Source: Mucor racemosus (lineage: Eukaryota > Mucoromycota > Mucoromycetes > Mucorales > Mucoraceae). From it: a stretch of DNA of 64,000 nucleotides. Position 1 is the first letter of the stretch, and every line of letters starts with the position of its first letter. Position numbers and translations under genes: made by a program. The stretch covers positions 124,001-188,000 of the forward strand of contig JAPEHQ010000013.1 of the NCBI GenBank assembly GCA_027405735.1, written 5' to 3'. The notes under the pieces were generated by a model, which made no database searches, was not told where the DNA came from, and saw nothing but the letters and a program-made list of their open reading frames with translations. Positions 20,523 through 32,300 of this stretch are shown one piece after another.

Positions 20523-21842
20523 ATGAATCAAGACACAATTAATAACATCACACACTACCTAAAATCTGCGTCTTTCTCTGAGGAGACTAGCTCAAAAGAT
20601 AAAGAATACATCGAAAAGAATATACACAAATATACTATATACAAAGATTCCTTATACATGCTACAACCAACTGAAATGCATTGTCTAAAAAAGGTACTCA
20701 ACCAAGAACAAGCAAAAGAAGCCTTTCTTCAATATCATTTTCATCCACTCGGAGGACACTTTGCCTATGCAAATACTTTAAACAGAATATATCAAAAATA
20801 TTATTGGCCAAATATAAATAAAGATATATATAAAATGTATAAAGAGTGTCCTAAGTGTCAGCTACATGGACCAAAATTTATCAATGAGAAAGCATATCCT
20901 GTTCCAGTGCCTATTAAGCCTTTTGCTCAGATAGGATTGGATATTAAACATGTCAGTCCATCTCAATCTGGTCATCGATATGTGATAGCAGCCATAGATT
21001 ACTTAACTAAGTATGTTGAAGTTCGTGCTTTAAAGCAACAAACCGCCTCTGAAATAGCCGCTTTTATATATGAAAAAATAATTACTCGCCATGGTTGCGT
21101 TAGAATAATTATCACTGACAATGGACGACCAATGATCTCTGAATTAGTCAATTTAGTGTGCAGAAATTTCGGCATCATTCATAAAACCATCTCTCCGTAT
21201 CATTCACAAAGTCAAGGATTAATCGAAAGATTTAATCGAACACTTGATTCTTGCCTGAAAAAGCGTTCGAAAGAAGAAAAGAAAAATTGGGACCAATACC
21301 TCCCTGCTACAGCATTTGCTTACCGCTCAATAAAACAAGCTACAACTGGACTATCCCCCTTCTTTCTACTATATGGATATGAACCTGAGACACACTTCGA
21401 TATGTCTTTGAGACCTTTGGATGTCAAAGATCCAAGCTTCGAACTCCAATTAATTGTCAGAACCACGGTTCAAATAGTTCACTTAAATAATGTACGAGAA
21501 CTGGCTTTGAAGAAAATACAAAAATCTCAGAAATTACAAATAGAACGCCTAGAGAAGAAAATGTATCATCCTAAAAAGGAGTGGAAACCCTCTTTCAATA
21601 TCGGTGACACGGTCAAACTTTATCGAGATAACATATCTACCTCTTGGAGTGCAAAAATAGACATTCGATGGTACGAAGATATCTTTTGTATCCATGAAAA
21701 ACATAAGAAAGGATCCTATATAATCAAGAACATCTCCAACCCAGATGACCCCAAGTTACATTTAGTACACGGGAACCGACTCAAAGCTCATTTGAAACCA
21801 GCAGTGAATTGGGACCTAGAATTCAACATCAAAGCACATTGA
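20523..21842 (+). CDS. Integrase, separate ORF of the gypsy element
   Basis: 439 residues with its own ATG, preceded by an A-rich leader. The N-terminal zinc-binding HHCC domain is at about residues 71-118 (HFHPLGGH ... CPKCQ). The catalytic core has D in 'IGLDIKHV', D in 'IITDNGRPM' and E in 'GLIERFNRT'. The last two are separated by 35 residues, the classic D-35-E spacing. The C-terminal part contains 'FNIGDTVKLYRD', an SH3-like region as in gypsy integrases. The three catalytic residues and zinc ligands are all present, so the enzyme looks intact. Being outside the pol ORF and in another frame is unusual. An internal transcript or spliced RNA would be needed. Confidence 0.9.
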   Translation: MNQDTINNITHYLKSASFSEETSSKDKEYIEKNIHKYTIYKDSLYMLQPTEMHCLKKVLNQEQAKEAFLQYHFHPLGGHFAYANTLNRIYQKYYWPNINKDIYKMYKECPKCQLHGPKFINEKAYPVPVPIKPFAQIGLDIKHVSPSQSGHRYVIAAIDYLTKYVEVRALKQQTASEIAAFIYEKIITRHGCVRIIITDNGRPMISELVNLVCRNFGIIHKTISPYHSQSQGLIERFNRTLDSCLKKRSKEEKKNWDQYLPATAFAYRSIKQATTGLSPFFLLYGYEPETHFDMSLRPLDVKDPSFELQLIVRTTVQIVHLNNVRELALKKIQKSQKLQIERLEKKMYHPKKEWKPSFNIGDTVKLYRDNISTSWSAKIDIRWYEDIFCIHEKHKKGSYIIKNISNPDDPKLHLVHGNRLKAHLKPAVNWDLEFNIKAH

Positions 21843-21860
21843 TAAATCTCGACCGATCTT

Positions 21861-21861
<1 letters not shown>

Positions 21862-21905
<44 letters not shown>
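21862..21905 (+). repeat. 44-nt poly(A) tract inside the retrotransposon
   Basis: An uninterrupted run of 44 A residues, 19 nt after the integrase stop, followed by ATATATATATAAACACC. Internal poly(A) is not expected in the middle of an LTR element. It may be slippage, a captured mRNA tail, or part of an A-rich promoter for the next ORF. The exact length in the real genome is uncertain. Confidence 0.8.
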
Positions 21906-21909
<4 letters not shown>

Positions 21910-21995
21910 TATATAAACACCAAAAAAATTATTTTATACAAATAAAATACATTTCACTCAAGAATACTACCTGCCTCCAACTCGCTCCTCAAATC

Positions 21996-22376
21996 ATGAA
22001 AGAAAAACCATCCGACTTAAACTTGGACGACTTGGACGACTTGGACGAAGAAGTTGTCAGAGACAAAAAGGTGAAACAACAAACGCCCATCCAAATTCGA
22101 GGTGTGGCCAAACGCCAGCAGCAACAACAAAACAAAATTAGTAACCAGATAAAAGAAGCTATAGCTGTAATTTTACACGCAAAAGGTAGACTCGCCTACT
22201 ACGAAGACATAAGAAAGAAAAATCTAAATCAAATAGTTTTGCCTGAACTAATCAAGGACCTCAATCACATAAAGCAAATATCTGACCCTGAAGAATACAT
22301 AATGAAGAAAAAAAATATATATCTCAATTCTTCAAAAAGAAATCGGACGCTGTTGCCTTCGCGCACAAACATTTGA
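21996..22376 (+). CDS. Fourth ORF of the gypsy element, function unknown
   Basis: 126 codons between the poly(A) tract and the polypurine tract, inside the element. The N-terminus has a repeated acidic LNLDDLDDLDEE stretch. It is followed by a basic Gln-rich segment (KRQQQQQNK) and a predicted helical region rich in Lys, Ile and Leu. I do not recognise a domain. There is no signal peptide or membrane segment, so it is not an obvious envelope protein. The ATG is preceded by a TATA-like 'tatatataaaca' about 85 bp upstream. It could be a small nucleic-acid-binding or regulatory protein of the element, or a non-functional frame. Confidence 0.5.
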   Translation: MKEKPSDLNLDDLDDLDEEVVRDKKVKQQTPIQIRGVAKRQQQQQNKISNQIKEAIAVILHAKGRLAYYEDIRKKNLNQIVLPELIKDLNHIKQISDPEEYIMKKKNIYLNSSKRNRTLLPSRTNI

Positions 22377-22410
22377 AGAATGTTTAAGGAATGATCGGGT
22401 CGATCATTTC

Positions 22411-22426
22411 ATCTAGTGGGGGAATA
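22411..22426 (+). other. Polypurine tract
   Basis: TAGTGGGGGAATA directly precedes the 3' LTR, the expected plus-strand primer of an LTR retrotransposon. Confidence 0.7.
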
Positions 22427-23166
22427 TGTTACAAATCGAACATTTATTATTTGAATAAACTCTTTTTTTTTGTTACCCTTGAACTCATCTTTCCAAATCT
22501 GTCACAATCTGTCAAAAGTAAAATCAAACACAAATTCAAAGCACGAAGGCTTTGTAACAACACCCATATATTCATAAAGATTCCTTTTTAATCAAACTTC
22601 TGGAGACTCGACTCTCTTTAATCCATAAATTTATTATATAATCCCTGCATTCAAGATACGACAACCATTTGATCTTGCCATGACTCACAATTACTCTTAT
22701 TTTGCCCCAATTATTGGAAGGAGATCAGTTAAAGATTGATCTCGAACATATTATCTACCTAGACATAGAAATTATTAGAAACAATTAGAAATTATACAAT
22801 TATTATAAAAAGGAAGCTATAGACTTCAACCAAATAAAGATCGTCTTATATCTTACATACTTTATATCATATCTAAATTGCTCGCTATTCTATTAGTTAG
22901 GAGCTCAATTGTCTTTTATCCTTTTATATTACATTACATTATATACTAGATCCCTTGAACTGTCGTTAGAAGTTCATTGTACCTTTTCCACATTTACATC
23001 TTTCGTTTTATATACATTTATATAAAACATTTACTTACTAGTTGGACAACTATAAACCTGGTGCTCATTGAATAGACATTACTGCTCTGGAAATATCTAT
23101 TTTATTTACTTTCAATCCTACTTTCTCTTATTACTTTATCACTTTCACTAGTTACCGCTCGTAACA
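22427..23166 (+). repeat. 3' LTR of the gypsy element
   Basis: 740 bp, starting TGTTACAAATCGAAC and ending CGTAACA. It matches the 5' LTR apart from one missing T in the poly-T run near 22470. By eye no substitution was found, which indicates a very recent insertion. Confidence 0.95.
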
Positions 23167-23167
23167 C

Positions 23168-23964
23168 TGTTGCAAATCGAACAGCAATTCTTTTTTTTTC
23201 TTAAATAAATTACTATCAATCAAAAATAAACAAACAATCTTGATCCCCAAAAATTATATTATACTTCCAGATTCTAGTTCAGAAGTAACACAAATCATAC
23301 ACGAAATTCACTAAACTCCTTGTATACTATTGATTTAATCTCCCATTGTATTATTTTACAACTCATACAAAAAGAACAACAGATTCAATTACCATAAATA
23401 CAATATAACCGAATATTGACAGGATCAATATCTAAAATCTTTGCCTAGTCTTTCCAAATCTTTACCCAGTGATTATAAATCAACACATATTCATGGAAAT
23501 ATACGGATGTAACCACATCTCATATCATTACAATCTGCAAACTCAACTTTTTCTTTAGATGTCAATAAAGACATTCTATTATCAAATTCAAATAACATTA
23601 TCAACATCAAGAATGTTCTAACAAACAAACATTAGTATAAATAACAACATTTAAAAAGAACAATTAATAAAGATATGTTATTTCTTACCTATATTTTGAT
23701 TATATACTATTCTTCATATCATTTTTGATATTCTTTACTTTACGTTTACTATTTTATAAGATCCCTTGAACTATTTTATATATATTTCATTGTACATTTT
23801 TTATTTTTCTTTATTCATTTCGTTTTATATATTTATATAAAACATTTATTATAGTTGGACAACTTAAAATCTGGTGCTCGTTTAATAGATTTAACTGCAT
23901 TGGCTATACTCTATTCTCTTATTTTTTATTTCATATTCACTTTACTACAATCTCAATTGTAACA
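23168..23964 (+). repeat. Older related solo LTR (family 2)
   Basis: Starts TGTTGCAAATCGAACAGC and ends TCAATTGTAACA (TG...CA). It shares the order of motifs with the gypsy LTR ('gatcccttgaact', 'cgttttatata', 'agttggacaact', 'ctggtgctc') but is clearly diverged, so it is a sister family. Its first bases are part of the target site of the gypsy insertion. In the pre-insertion state it began at the ACTGT now found at 14508-14512. Confidence 0.8.
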
Positions 23965-23990
23965 ATAATTTTGTTATACAATAATAATGA

Positions 23991-24525
23991 TGTTGCAAAT
24001 CGAACAGCAACTCTCCAGTTTTTTCTTAAAATAAATTATTATTATCTTGTAATAGATTGAGTCTATTAAGAAAGAAGTACTAGAGATGGACGTTGTTGGT
24101 GTTACTAATTGTAGTTGACTATTACTTTGGTCAATACTTACTATGTATTAAGTGTGATTAATATTTGACAATTAGTATTAAGTAATAGATCGGTTATGGT
24201 TGTGATAATAAGTCTATTTGATTAAAGTTATTAATGAAGGAAGAAAACAGATATTTTCGCTAATGTTCAATATCTGATTTAACATTTACATATTTATATG
24301 AATTATGCAACTGAAGCTAATTCATGCAATTATTGTTGAAACATCATGTAATGTAAATCATTACAACAACCTTAATCTCCACAAACTATATTATACTTCC
24401 ACCAGATCCTATTTCAGAAGTAACACAAATCATTCACGAAATTCACCAAACCTTATATTATTGATTTAGTCTCTCATTATATCCTTTACAACTCATACAA
24501 AAAGAACAATTAATAATAAAACGAT
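23991..24525 (+). repeat. Second family-2 LTR, truncated and interrupted
   Basis: Restarts with TGTTGCAAATCGAACAGCAAC at 23991, is interrupted at 24048, and resumes at about 24366. From there it matches 23235-23375 (tatattatacttcca ... cagaagtaacacaaatcat ... aactcatacaaaaagaacaa). It ends without reaching a full LTR end. Confidence 0.65.
24048..24365 (+). repeat. 318-bp insertion, TGTAAT...ATTACA
   Basis: Lies inside the truncated family-2 LTR. It starts TGTAATAG and ends CATTACA, so the ends are short inverted repeats of TG...CA type. The same unit occurs inside repeat E at 3349-3630. No coding capacity. A solo LTR or a MITE are both possible, as no clean target duplication was found. Confidence 0.55.
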
Positions 24526-24879
24526 GGCAATAGCAGTAGTAGTGGAAATGGAGGTAAATGAGGAAGTGTACCGTATTGAAATAGTGACAAGCTTCGGCAT
24601 ATACTTTGTCCGTAAACCGCCTGAGAAGTCAGTTAAAAAACCAATACAACAAGCCGACGATATAGGAATTAAGGTATAATAATATATAATAGGATCAGAT
24701 AACTCCGTGCCCTGCTCAAAGATGGGGCAAAAATGACCAAAAAATTTCGACATATAGATTGGAAGACAAGAAAATAGATAGCGGAAGACCTAAAGATAGA
24801 CCAGAAAAGCTAGATAATACTCACACACATATACACACAGGAACGCACAGATTCATACATTTTGTATAATACGTTTTTA
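24526..24879. other. Short non-repeat stretch, no gene called
   Basis: A 56-codon plus-strand frame at 24524-24694 contains the segment FGIYFVRKPPEKSVKKP, but I recognise no family and no continuation. The opposite strand frame is a shadow. No RNA gene was seen. Confidence 0.3.
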
Positions 24880-26330
24880 TTTTAACGCAAAAAAATTATA
24901 GTCGATCTAGTGGACGATTAGTCCTCCTTTGTGTTGGATATGTAAAGAGTGGAAGCTTGCTTGGACCAGTATTTATGGAGACTGTGTTTTTAACTCGTTT
25001 TTTATAATAAAAGTAGTGCCCGGTAAGCTACAGTATAGGCGCAATTTGGCAATAATTTTCTCCACAAACAGTAGGTTATGGAAGTTGCATTTTGAGATCA
25101 CCATGTAAAAGGTGTGTACCTAGTCCCTACTCAAGTAAAGTTGGAAGTTATTAGGATCAGACTAATCAGAATTCGTTGCTGAGATACGGTTTTTGTTTTC
25201 GATTTTTTACGGTTGTAAAAAGTAGATTTCCGATAGTTTTCAGATGGTTTTCGGATTTTTTGCCCAATATTAGTCAAATTATGTTAAATTTTCAAAAAAA
25301 AAATGTATCTCCTTCTATGAGTCATTGATATCTGTCTAAAAATATAAGAGTTAATATTTGACTGTAAGAGCACTGGCATAAATTTGACGAAAATTGGCCC
25401 GAAAAATTGATTGTAAAAAATTAGGCACCAAAATAAGGTGTTTATTTTTTGTATTCGCAAGATAGATCCCATTAAAAGCTACTCTGCATTTTTTGTCTCA
25501 GCGGAAAATATTGATTTTTTATCAAGATAATCAAAATACTAGTTTATAGTATATTATAGCTTAAAACTATGATAACTGACCTCCAAAATCGATCAGAAAA
25601 TAATTCAAAAAACAAATTCGTTTAATAGCCCATGAAATGAAAAGCAAGTAGACCGAGTGAATTAGATTTTTTTTGCACAGTTTTGAATTCTACTTCCATC
25701 TAACCAAAATTTAGTTAAAAATTTCATACTAAACTTCACGTAAGATGCGATTGGAGTTTTGGAGGTTTTTAAAGATACACATCGCTTTTTATAACCACAT
25801 TCTGAATGTAAGTAATGGAAATAACGTGCAAAAAAATTTATCTATCGATCGAGCTATTGCTGAACCTTTTAGCTGCTATTTTAGTAGAGAAAACAAGATT
25901 TTTGTCATTTTTTTTCAAGTTCAGAATTTAGGATGAGGGTAGAAACGAAGGTATCTCGTTGTACGCGTTTTTGAGGATATCTCCACGAAAAATCAATATT
26001 TTGAAATCTACTACAGAAATGCCAAAAAAATGAAAAAAATAAAAGTGCTCAGAATTTTGTCACGCTAAAATAATTATAGAGCATTTTAAAACAAGTAAGT
26101 TTTAATATTAAAAAGTGCTAATATGGCTTAATTTTTTGTAGAGATATGAAGGCTCAAAGTTTTTAATTTTTAGCAGTAAATTGTCTGCAAAAATGTGAAA
26201 CATTAGCACTAAAACAATTATTCCTCCTGCTAGAAATAGGATACTTCCATATGCTCGTTTTTGGATTGAAATTGAACATCTCAGGTATATATTGTTATGT
26301 ATTTTTATTTTTTTTGGTATCATTCAACGA
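24880..26330 (+). repeat. Long non-coding repeat 'F', copy 1
   Basis: About 1.45 kb. 24880-25930 is the reverse complement of 47160-48080, and 25930-26330 the reverse complement of 45345-45758. Shared landmarks include 'tttgtctcagcggaaaatat', 'gaggatatctcc', and 'tagcaggaggaataa' in the reverse copy. In the other copy these two parts are separated by an inserted repeat. There is no open frame longer than about 70 codons and no recognised domain, so the element is non-autonomous or very decayed. Confidence 0.65.
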
Positions 26331-28509
26331 AAAAAAAGTTGAATAGAAATGAAAAGCCTATTGTTCTAAAGTAAGATCCAGGAAACAGGATATGTGAGAC
26401 ATATCCACTTGTTGGACTTAGCTATATAAAATAAGCACAACTTAAATGTACTGTGTTACTAATGTAAATAGATTGATCTGACATGGAATGTCAGAAAGAT
26501 ATAATCGATCCAATATTGATCTAACGGATAAATGTAATATAGGATTTGTATATAAATAGGACAAATTATTGATAAAGATTATCTTCAGTTTTTGTGTGTG
26601 ATTTAATTTAACAAATTCCTTTATTAAATTATACATTTTTTCTTGCGACAATATTTATTCTAAATATTGTGCCTTTCATATCGGATCAAAATCAATAAAG
26701 TTCGTCAATTATAGAGAGTAGCAAAATCAAATAAGATGTAGTTTTATAAAGTAAATATTATTTTTTTTCAATTATAAAAAAAGCAATTAGAGGTTATGGA
26801 ATATAGCTGTTTAACTTCTGCAACAAAAAATAAATATAAAAGACCATTTTTTAATACTTGAATATGTTCTTAAAAGAAACAAACTCAATAACAAAGGCTA
26901 CTATAGTAAGAAAAATGTCCATCTACTTCATGTCGCCTGCATGTAATTTATCATTTTGATATATTGTAAAACAAGTAGACATAGCAACATTTCCATTTCC
27001 AAGCTTAGCTTACAACTAACGGTTTCTCAGCCGAAGATTTATTAGCGTTCATCTCTGTTTTTATATTTAATTTATAAAATTAAGCAATTATATCAGTTAT
27101 AAACAACTTGCCAAAGAATAAATACTTGGGGTACCATAAACAGGTTTTCATTCAAATATATGAGCCCACAAATCCGTTATATTTATCATTCAAACCAAAT
27201 CTTGATACGTACCATATTTTGATACAAGTCCAAAAATAGCTACTTGTATATATTATTATTCCCCCCCCCCAAATAATAATAACTGTTGTGCCAATTTATT
27301 CAGAAAATTCATTTTGTAATTTCCACATTTACACAAAAATGAGCCCCATTACATAAAAAAAAAAACCCCCTTATTTTTATTAAACTTGCTTCCGAGGCTT
27401 TCTTGCAGAAAAATGCTGAGAATTGAAGGGTAGAAAGACGTGATTTACTAAAGTGCCCATTGATACTGAATTGTAGCACAGGAACCCAAAGCGTTACCTC
27501 AAAAAGAACAAGATAATGTTGAAATTCGGGTTTTTTTCAAGTATAATTGTAAATGATTGTCAGTTCTGTAATAGATGTAACATGAAGCCATCAACTGACA
27601 GTTAATAACAATAACAACCATTTTGTTTACTTTTATATATAAAAGGATACGCACATTGCTTATGCTAATTTCATTTTATACGTAATCTAATGAAATGCGA
27701 TTCTTTTTATTTCTTTCTTTTGATTTTGCCATCTCAACTCAAACACATCTTTTAATAGGCATTATTTTATCAAGTTATAGCGTTCAAGGTTCTTATGACG
27801 ATGTTGACAATAACTATTCTGTAAAAATTGTAGTACAATGTGCAATCCTCATGAGGTTGCACATAAAAAGATGTAACCTCTCTTTGATTTTACTCTGAGA
27901 GCATTCAAAGCGCAAAGATTTATACAAGTTTAACTATTAAATTAAAGGTATTTATATATGCAGATTTATATGCATTGATTTGTGTATATTTTGATAGATT
28001 TGACAATTAAGAAAATACACACGCAATTACGTTTTAAACACACCATTTACTCTGTGCGAAATGTCAATCGTAAATTGGAATGTTTTCAATATTGGACACC
28101 TTTTTAGTAAATGAAATCATTAACAGGTTTGAATTAAGGTACAGCAACATCTTTTTACACAACTTGTTACACGTATATAACGATTAAAATACTTTGATTG
28201 TTTGGGTTTCAGAAACGATAGATTTGTTAGGAGGGGGGGGGTTGATAAATCAATGGTATGGTTCATTTTTCATTCATTCAGGGTTCCAAGGCTTGCTGCC
28301 ATTGAAATGCTATTATTATTAGATGAAAATGCTCATGGGCCATCATTTTATCATACGGATACCAGTGTTAGATGTTGATGTTGTTGGTCTACATACACGT
28401 GACGTTTGTTTGTAGATGCCTTAATCAAATAGTGAATTACCCATTTTGGATTCTTTGAAAAACATCCATTCTTTTTCGACGTTAGAAAGAGAGAAAAAGA
28501 GATTTTAAC
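26331..28509. other. Gene-free stretch upstream of the F-box gene
   Basis: No gene or RNA could be supported. Contents: an LTR-like TATA region around 26540-26650, a C10 run near 27262-27271, and a G9-type run near 28232. A TATA-like 'tatataaaagg' near 27636 stands ahead of a 67-codon frame at 27695-27898 that I do not call. Confidence 0.35.
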
Positions 28510-28589
28510 TTTTTTTTTTTTTTTTTTTTTTCTTTCTCTCCTTAATTTCAATCTTGATATATAAATAATAAATTTCATCTTTTCTATTT

Positions 28590-28623
<34 letters not shown>
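28510..28623. promoter_or_regulatory. Two poly-T tracts before the F-box gene
   Basis: T22 at 28510-28531 and T32 at 28592-28623 end 60 bp before the ATG. Poly(dA:dT) tracts of this kind keep promoters nucleosome-poor in fungi. Several other genes in this window also start near such tracts. The lengths could be affected by sequencing error. Confidence 0.45.
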
Positions 28624-28682
28624 CTTTTTGTATTTGTTCGTAGCCACATACACACAACTATTTATACTCGCATTACTATTTA

Positions 28683-30362
28683 ATGAATAATAATAATAAT
28701 AACAACAACAGTAACAACAGCAGCAACAACTATGGTGGAATACCAGTTGCACCTCCATATTACAGCCGTAGAGAGGTTGAAATGGTAGAAAATCAGCCAA
28801 AACCTCGACATCAACTCAAATATAATCATGCTGGAAAATTAATTAAACCAAGATCATCACCAGGAAAAAGAGTTGTTTATTACCATAGTTTAGAACCCGA
28901 AATCAACCACAACAAAAAACCATTAAAAAGAATAGGTAATTGATATAAAATACTCAAACAGAAAACAAAATCTGAAACATTAGATCAAAAAATTATCCTA
29001 GATTTTACACAGAAATTACCATCTGAATTATGTACATTTATCGTATCACTACTAGATTTTGACACATTACTTGTCATTCCAAAAGTATCGCGCTTGTGGG
29101 CTCGTTTATTTTATATAGATGAAATTTGGAAATTAAAAATGACAGAAGTTAACTGGAAACTAAAGATACCACCTAATATTTACTTGTCTGATGAAGAACA
29201 AAGCTGGTATTACTGGTTTAAACAAAGATATCAATTAGAACATCGATGGAATGTTGGAAAAGTAGCTTCTCATTATTTATTGGGTCATCAAGATAGTGTT
29301 TATTGCTTACAATTTGATGATGAAAAGATTATTACTGGCAGTAGAGATCGTACAATTAAAATTTGGGATTTAAATTTATATCAATGCACTGATACATTGG
29401 AAGGACATCAGGGCAGTGTATTATGTCTACAATACAATGATCAAGTCATTATTTCCGGATCATCAGATCATACTGTTATTGTATGGGATATGAAAACTAA
29501 ACGTATACGAGGTCGTCTTCATGTGAGTAGAGTTATTTTTTATATAATATAAATGTATATTTATCAATCTTGCAATAGGGTCATTCTTCTGGTGTATCTG
29601 ATATTTCATTCGATAATCGCTATATTGTTAGTTCTTCAAAAGACGCTTCCATTCGTATTTGGAGCAGTAGTACATTTCAACCTATTCGTATGATTATGGG
29701 CCATCAAGGTCCTGTGAATGCGATTCAATTGAAAGGAGACTATCTCGTATCAGCTTCTAGTGATGCATTGATTAAATTATGGCAAGTGTCTACTGGTGAT
29801 TTAATTCGCGAATTTGCTGGCCATAAACATGGTCTAGCTTGTGTACAATATGACGGTAAAACCATTGTAAGTGGCTCAAATGACCACACAATCCGTGTAT
29901 GGGATGCTGAGGTAAACAAGTTGGATAACAATCTTAAATCTTTTCTAACCTTAAAAAAAAAAAAATAACAGACTGGTGCATGTACGCGTGTTTTTCAAGG
30001 CCATACTGGACTTGTGAGAAACCTTCGCTTTGATGGTAATAAGATCGTCAGTGCTAGTTACGATCAAAGTATCCGTGTATGGGATATAAAGTAAAGTTAT
30101 ACAAAGACCCATGATGAGTCGAACATTTCTAATTTTAAATACTTGTAGTTCTGGAGCGTGTTTACTTAATTTTCAAAGCGGGCATACAAGTTGGATTTTT
30201 GATGTACATTTTGATAAAAAACGTATTATTAGGTATATAAATCAAATCAATTCTTTATTTATATTATACTAATGCCATTTCCATGATAGCTCAAGCCAAG
30301 ATAGAAAGATACTTGTTATGGATTTTGCACATGAATTGAATACAAAATGCCTTGACCTGTAA
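28683..30362 (+). CDS. F-box / WD40-repeat protein (SCF substrate adaptor)
   Basis: Predicted 466 residues from six exons: 28683-28935, 28984-29522, 29579-29911, 29972-30090, 30149-30232 and 30290-30362. The introns are 48-60 bp and all junctions keep frame. The N-terminus is Asn/Ser-rich and basic. An F-box lies at about residues 92-135 (KLPSELCTFIVSLLDFDTLL ... VSRLWARL). Seven WD40 repeats follow, each with a GH ... WD-type pattern (for example LGHQDSVYCLQ ... RTIKIWDL). This is the architecture of Cdc4/Met30/Fbw7-type adaptors. These join Skp1 through the F-box and hold a phosphorylated substrate on the beta-propeller for ubiquitination. Which substrate is served cannot be told from the sequence. 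The last repeat ends in VMDF, a weak WD. Confidence 0.9.
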
Positions 30363-31278
30363 AAAAATTTTTTTTTTTCCCTTTTGTACAAATGTAACAT
30401 ATATACTATTATTTATTATTATTATTATTACTTTTTAAAAATAACTCTATGATTTACAAGATAAATCAAGATTGTAATCTGTAAAAAAAAAAAAATCTAT
30501 CAAAACCTAGTAAAAAATAATATTTTTCTTTCGGTTCAAATGTTCACGCATTCAAAGACTTGTAATCACAAAAGCTTTTTGGGAAACACAAAATTACCAA
30601 AACCCTCTTTTTTTTTGTGTATGTGTATGTGTACTATATATTTTATTTAATTGTTTTTTGTAAGATGATAAAAATATTACACCAATTCTATGGTTTACTG
30701 TCTGCACTCCAGTTGTAATAAATGTTAAACGGGCCGAACCGAATATTCTTTTTCAAAATAGATGCATATATATTGTCTCAGGGCCTAGATTTAAGGTTGT
30801 TAATATCACATTTCACCCTTTTCGTTACTTACTTGAAAAGGTTAATAAGAAATCGAACGACTAGATGGTAAAAAATGGTATAATTTGATTACCAACCATT
30901 TGAAAGACGTACGTTGAGGTTCTACAGAAAGACGGGGGGAATAGATCATTTCTTTTTGTCTGTGCTTTTGTGTTACACTATAAATGTAACAAATAATAAA
31001 ATACATTTTACAAATGTATGTGTACTTTTTTTTTTTTTTTTGATATTGTATATGTTTTAATATCTTGAATAGAGTAAATATGAATCAAATATCATGGATT
31101 AAAATTATTACATTAAATAATACACCCATTATCATATATTTTTACTGCGTACATGCTAAATCTGCATATTTTGTGCACACATTTACAAACGTATTAATCT
31201 AATTGTATATAGCTTTTTTTCTTCCACTCCTTTTTCTTGTCTCCTATTTGACTGATACATGTGGTTTACACGTTTCTA

Positions 31279-31322
<44 letters not shown>

Positions 31323-32300
31323 CTTTTTCCGTTTAGCGTTCCTTGATTCATTTGATCCGTTGTAGAAACCGTATAATACGAAAATAAATAATAATAAAAA
31401 AAAATCAATATAACTTTATTCTTTATTTGTGAGATATTTACATTTTTAAGTTATATGTGTAACAAAATGTACATACACACACATTAAAACACCCACATTT
31501 AATATTATGCTTTTGTTGGTTTATATAATTTCTATCGGTTGCAACACAAGAAAATTTCGTACCGATTGAAATACCGTAACTTTGTTATACCATTTAATCG
31601 ATGAGCATTTTACCCCAATTATTAAAAAGTTTAGATGGATTAAAAAAATACAGACATGCTCTATTATATATTGTCTTTGGATTTACTATATACAAATGTA
31701 TTTAGCAAGTGTATAACTTATAGTAAAAATCCTTCAAGTTAGTATTTCGGTATTTTGACAGCCGTTCGGCTGCATACAAACAAAGAAAAAACAAGGAGAA
31801 TTTCAACGTAAAAAGCTTGAGCTATTCTTTCTACATGTCCAAAATCCACAAGTAAAACATAGATGCAAACAGGTGATACATATCTAGTACAATTTCATTG
31901 AGGATATAATGAGGATAACACGATTTGGATCTATTCTTTTTTTCTCGTGTCTCCTAAAATCAGCATGCTAGAGTCACACTTGCCGGGTTTAATAACCATT
32001 ACTTTATCAATTAAACTTTTTTAATGGTTTTTTTTGGGTCCTTAACATCTGCCTGCCTTCTGTCCCCTTCTTTCTTTCTTTCTTTCTCTCTCTCTCTCTC
32101 TTTTTTGTATCTTGATTTTTTTCTTGTATATATAGTATATTACAGCAAATTACAAGTCAATTTTAACTACAATAATCGATCCAAAACAACTACATTGGTA
32201 TTATTAACATTTACATCTCATTTCTCCCGCTTCTCCGCCCACTCACTCACTCCTCCTCTCACTCTCCTCTCTTTCTTTAATAATAATAATAATAATAATA
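30363..32300. other. Intergenic region with long homopolymers
   Basis: Between two plus-strand genes. It contains a T-run of about 18 at 31028-31046, T42 at 31281-31322, and a CTTT/CT microsatellite at 32068-32103. An (ATA)n stretch ends directly at the next gene's ATG. The 3' end of the F-box gene and the promoter of the next gene must lie here. No other gene was seen. Confidence 0.5.

Larger units (their letters stand above)
14513..23166 (+). mobile_element. Full-length Ty3/gypsy LTR retrotransposon
   Basis: About 8.65 kb. It has two LTRs of 741 and 740 bp that look identical except for one T in a poly-T run. Between them are a primer-binding-like site, gag, a -1 frameshift site, pol (protease, reverse transcriptase, RNase H), a repetitive spacer, a separate integrase ORF, a poly(A) tract, a fourth ORF and a polypurine tract. 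Target duplication: ACTGT at 14508-14512 and 23166-23170, or CTGT if the LTR is counted as ending in CA. All main ORFs are open, so this looks like a young, possibly competent insertion. It interrupted an older related LTR whose body resumes at 23171. Confidence 0.92.

Noticed and set aside
28351..28800. 149-codon minus-strand frame over the F-box gene start
   Set aside because: Made mainly of poly-Lys and poly-Tyr from poly-T and trinucleotide runs. It is a shadow of the real gene.
28936..28961. 26-bp intron in the F-box gene
   Set aside because: An AG at 28961 would make an intron too short. The AG at 28983 gives a 48-bp intron in the correct phase.
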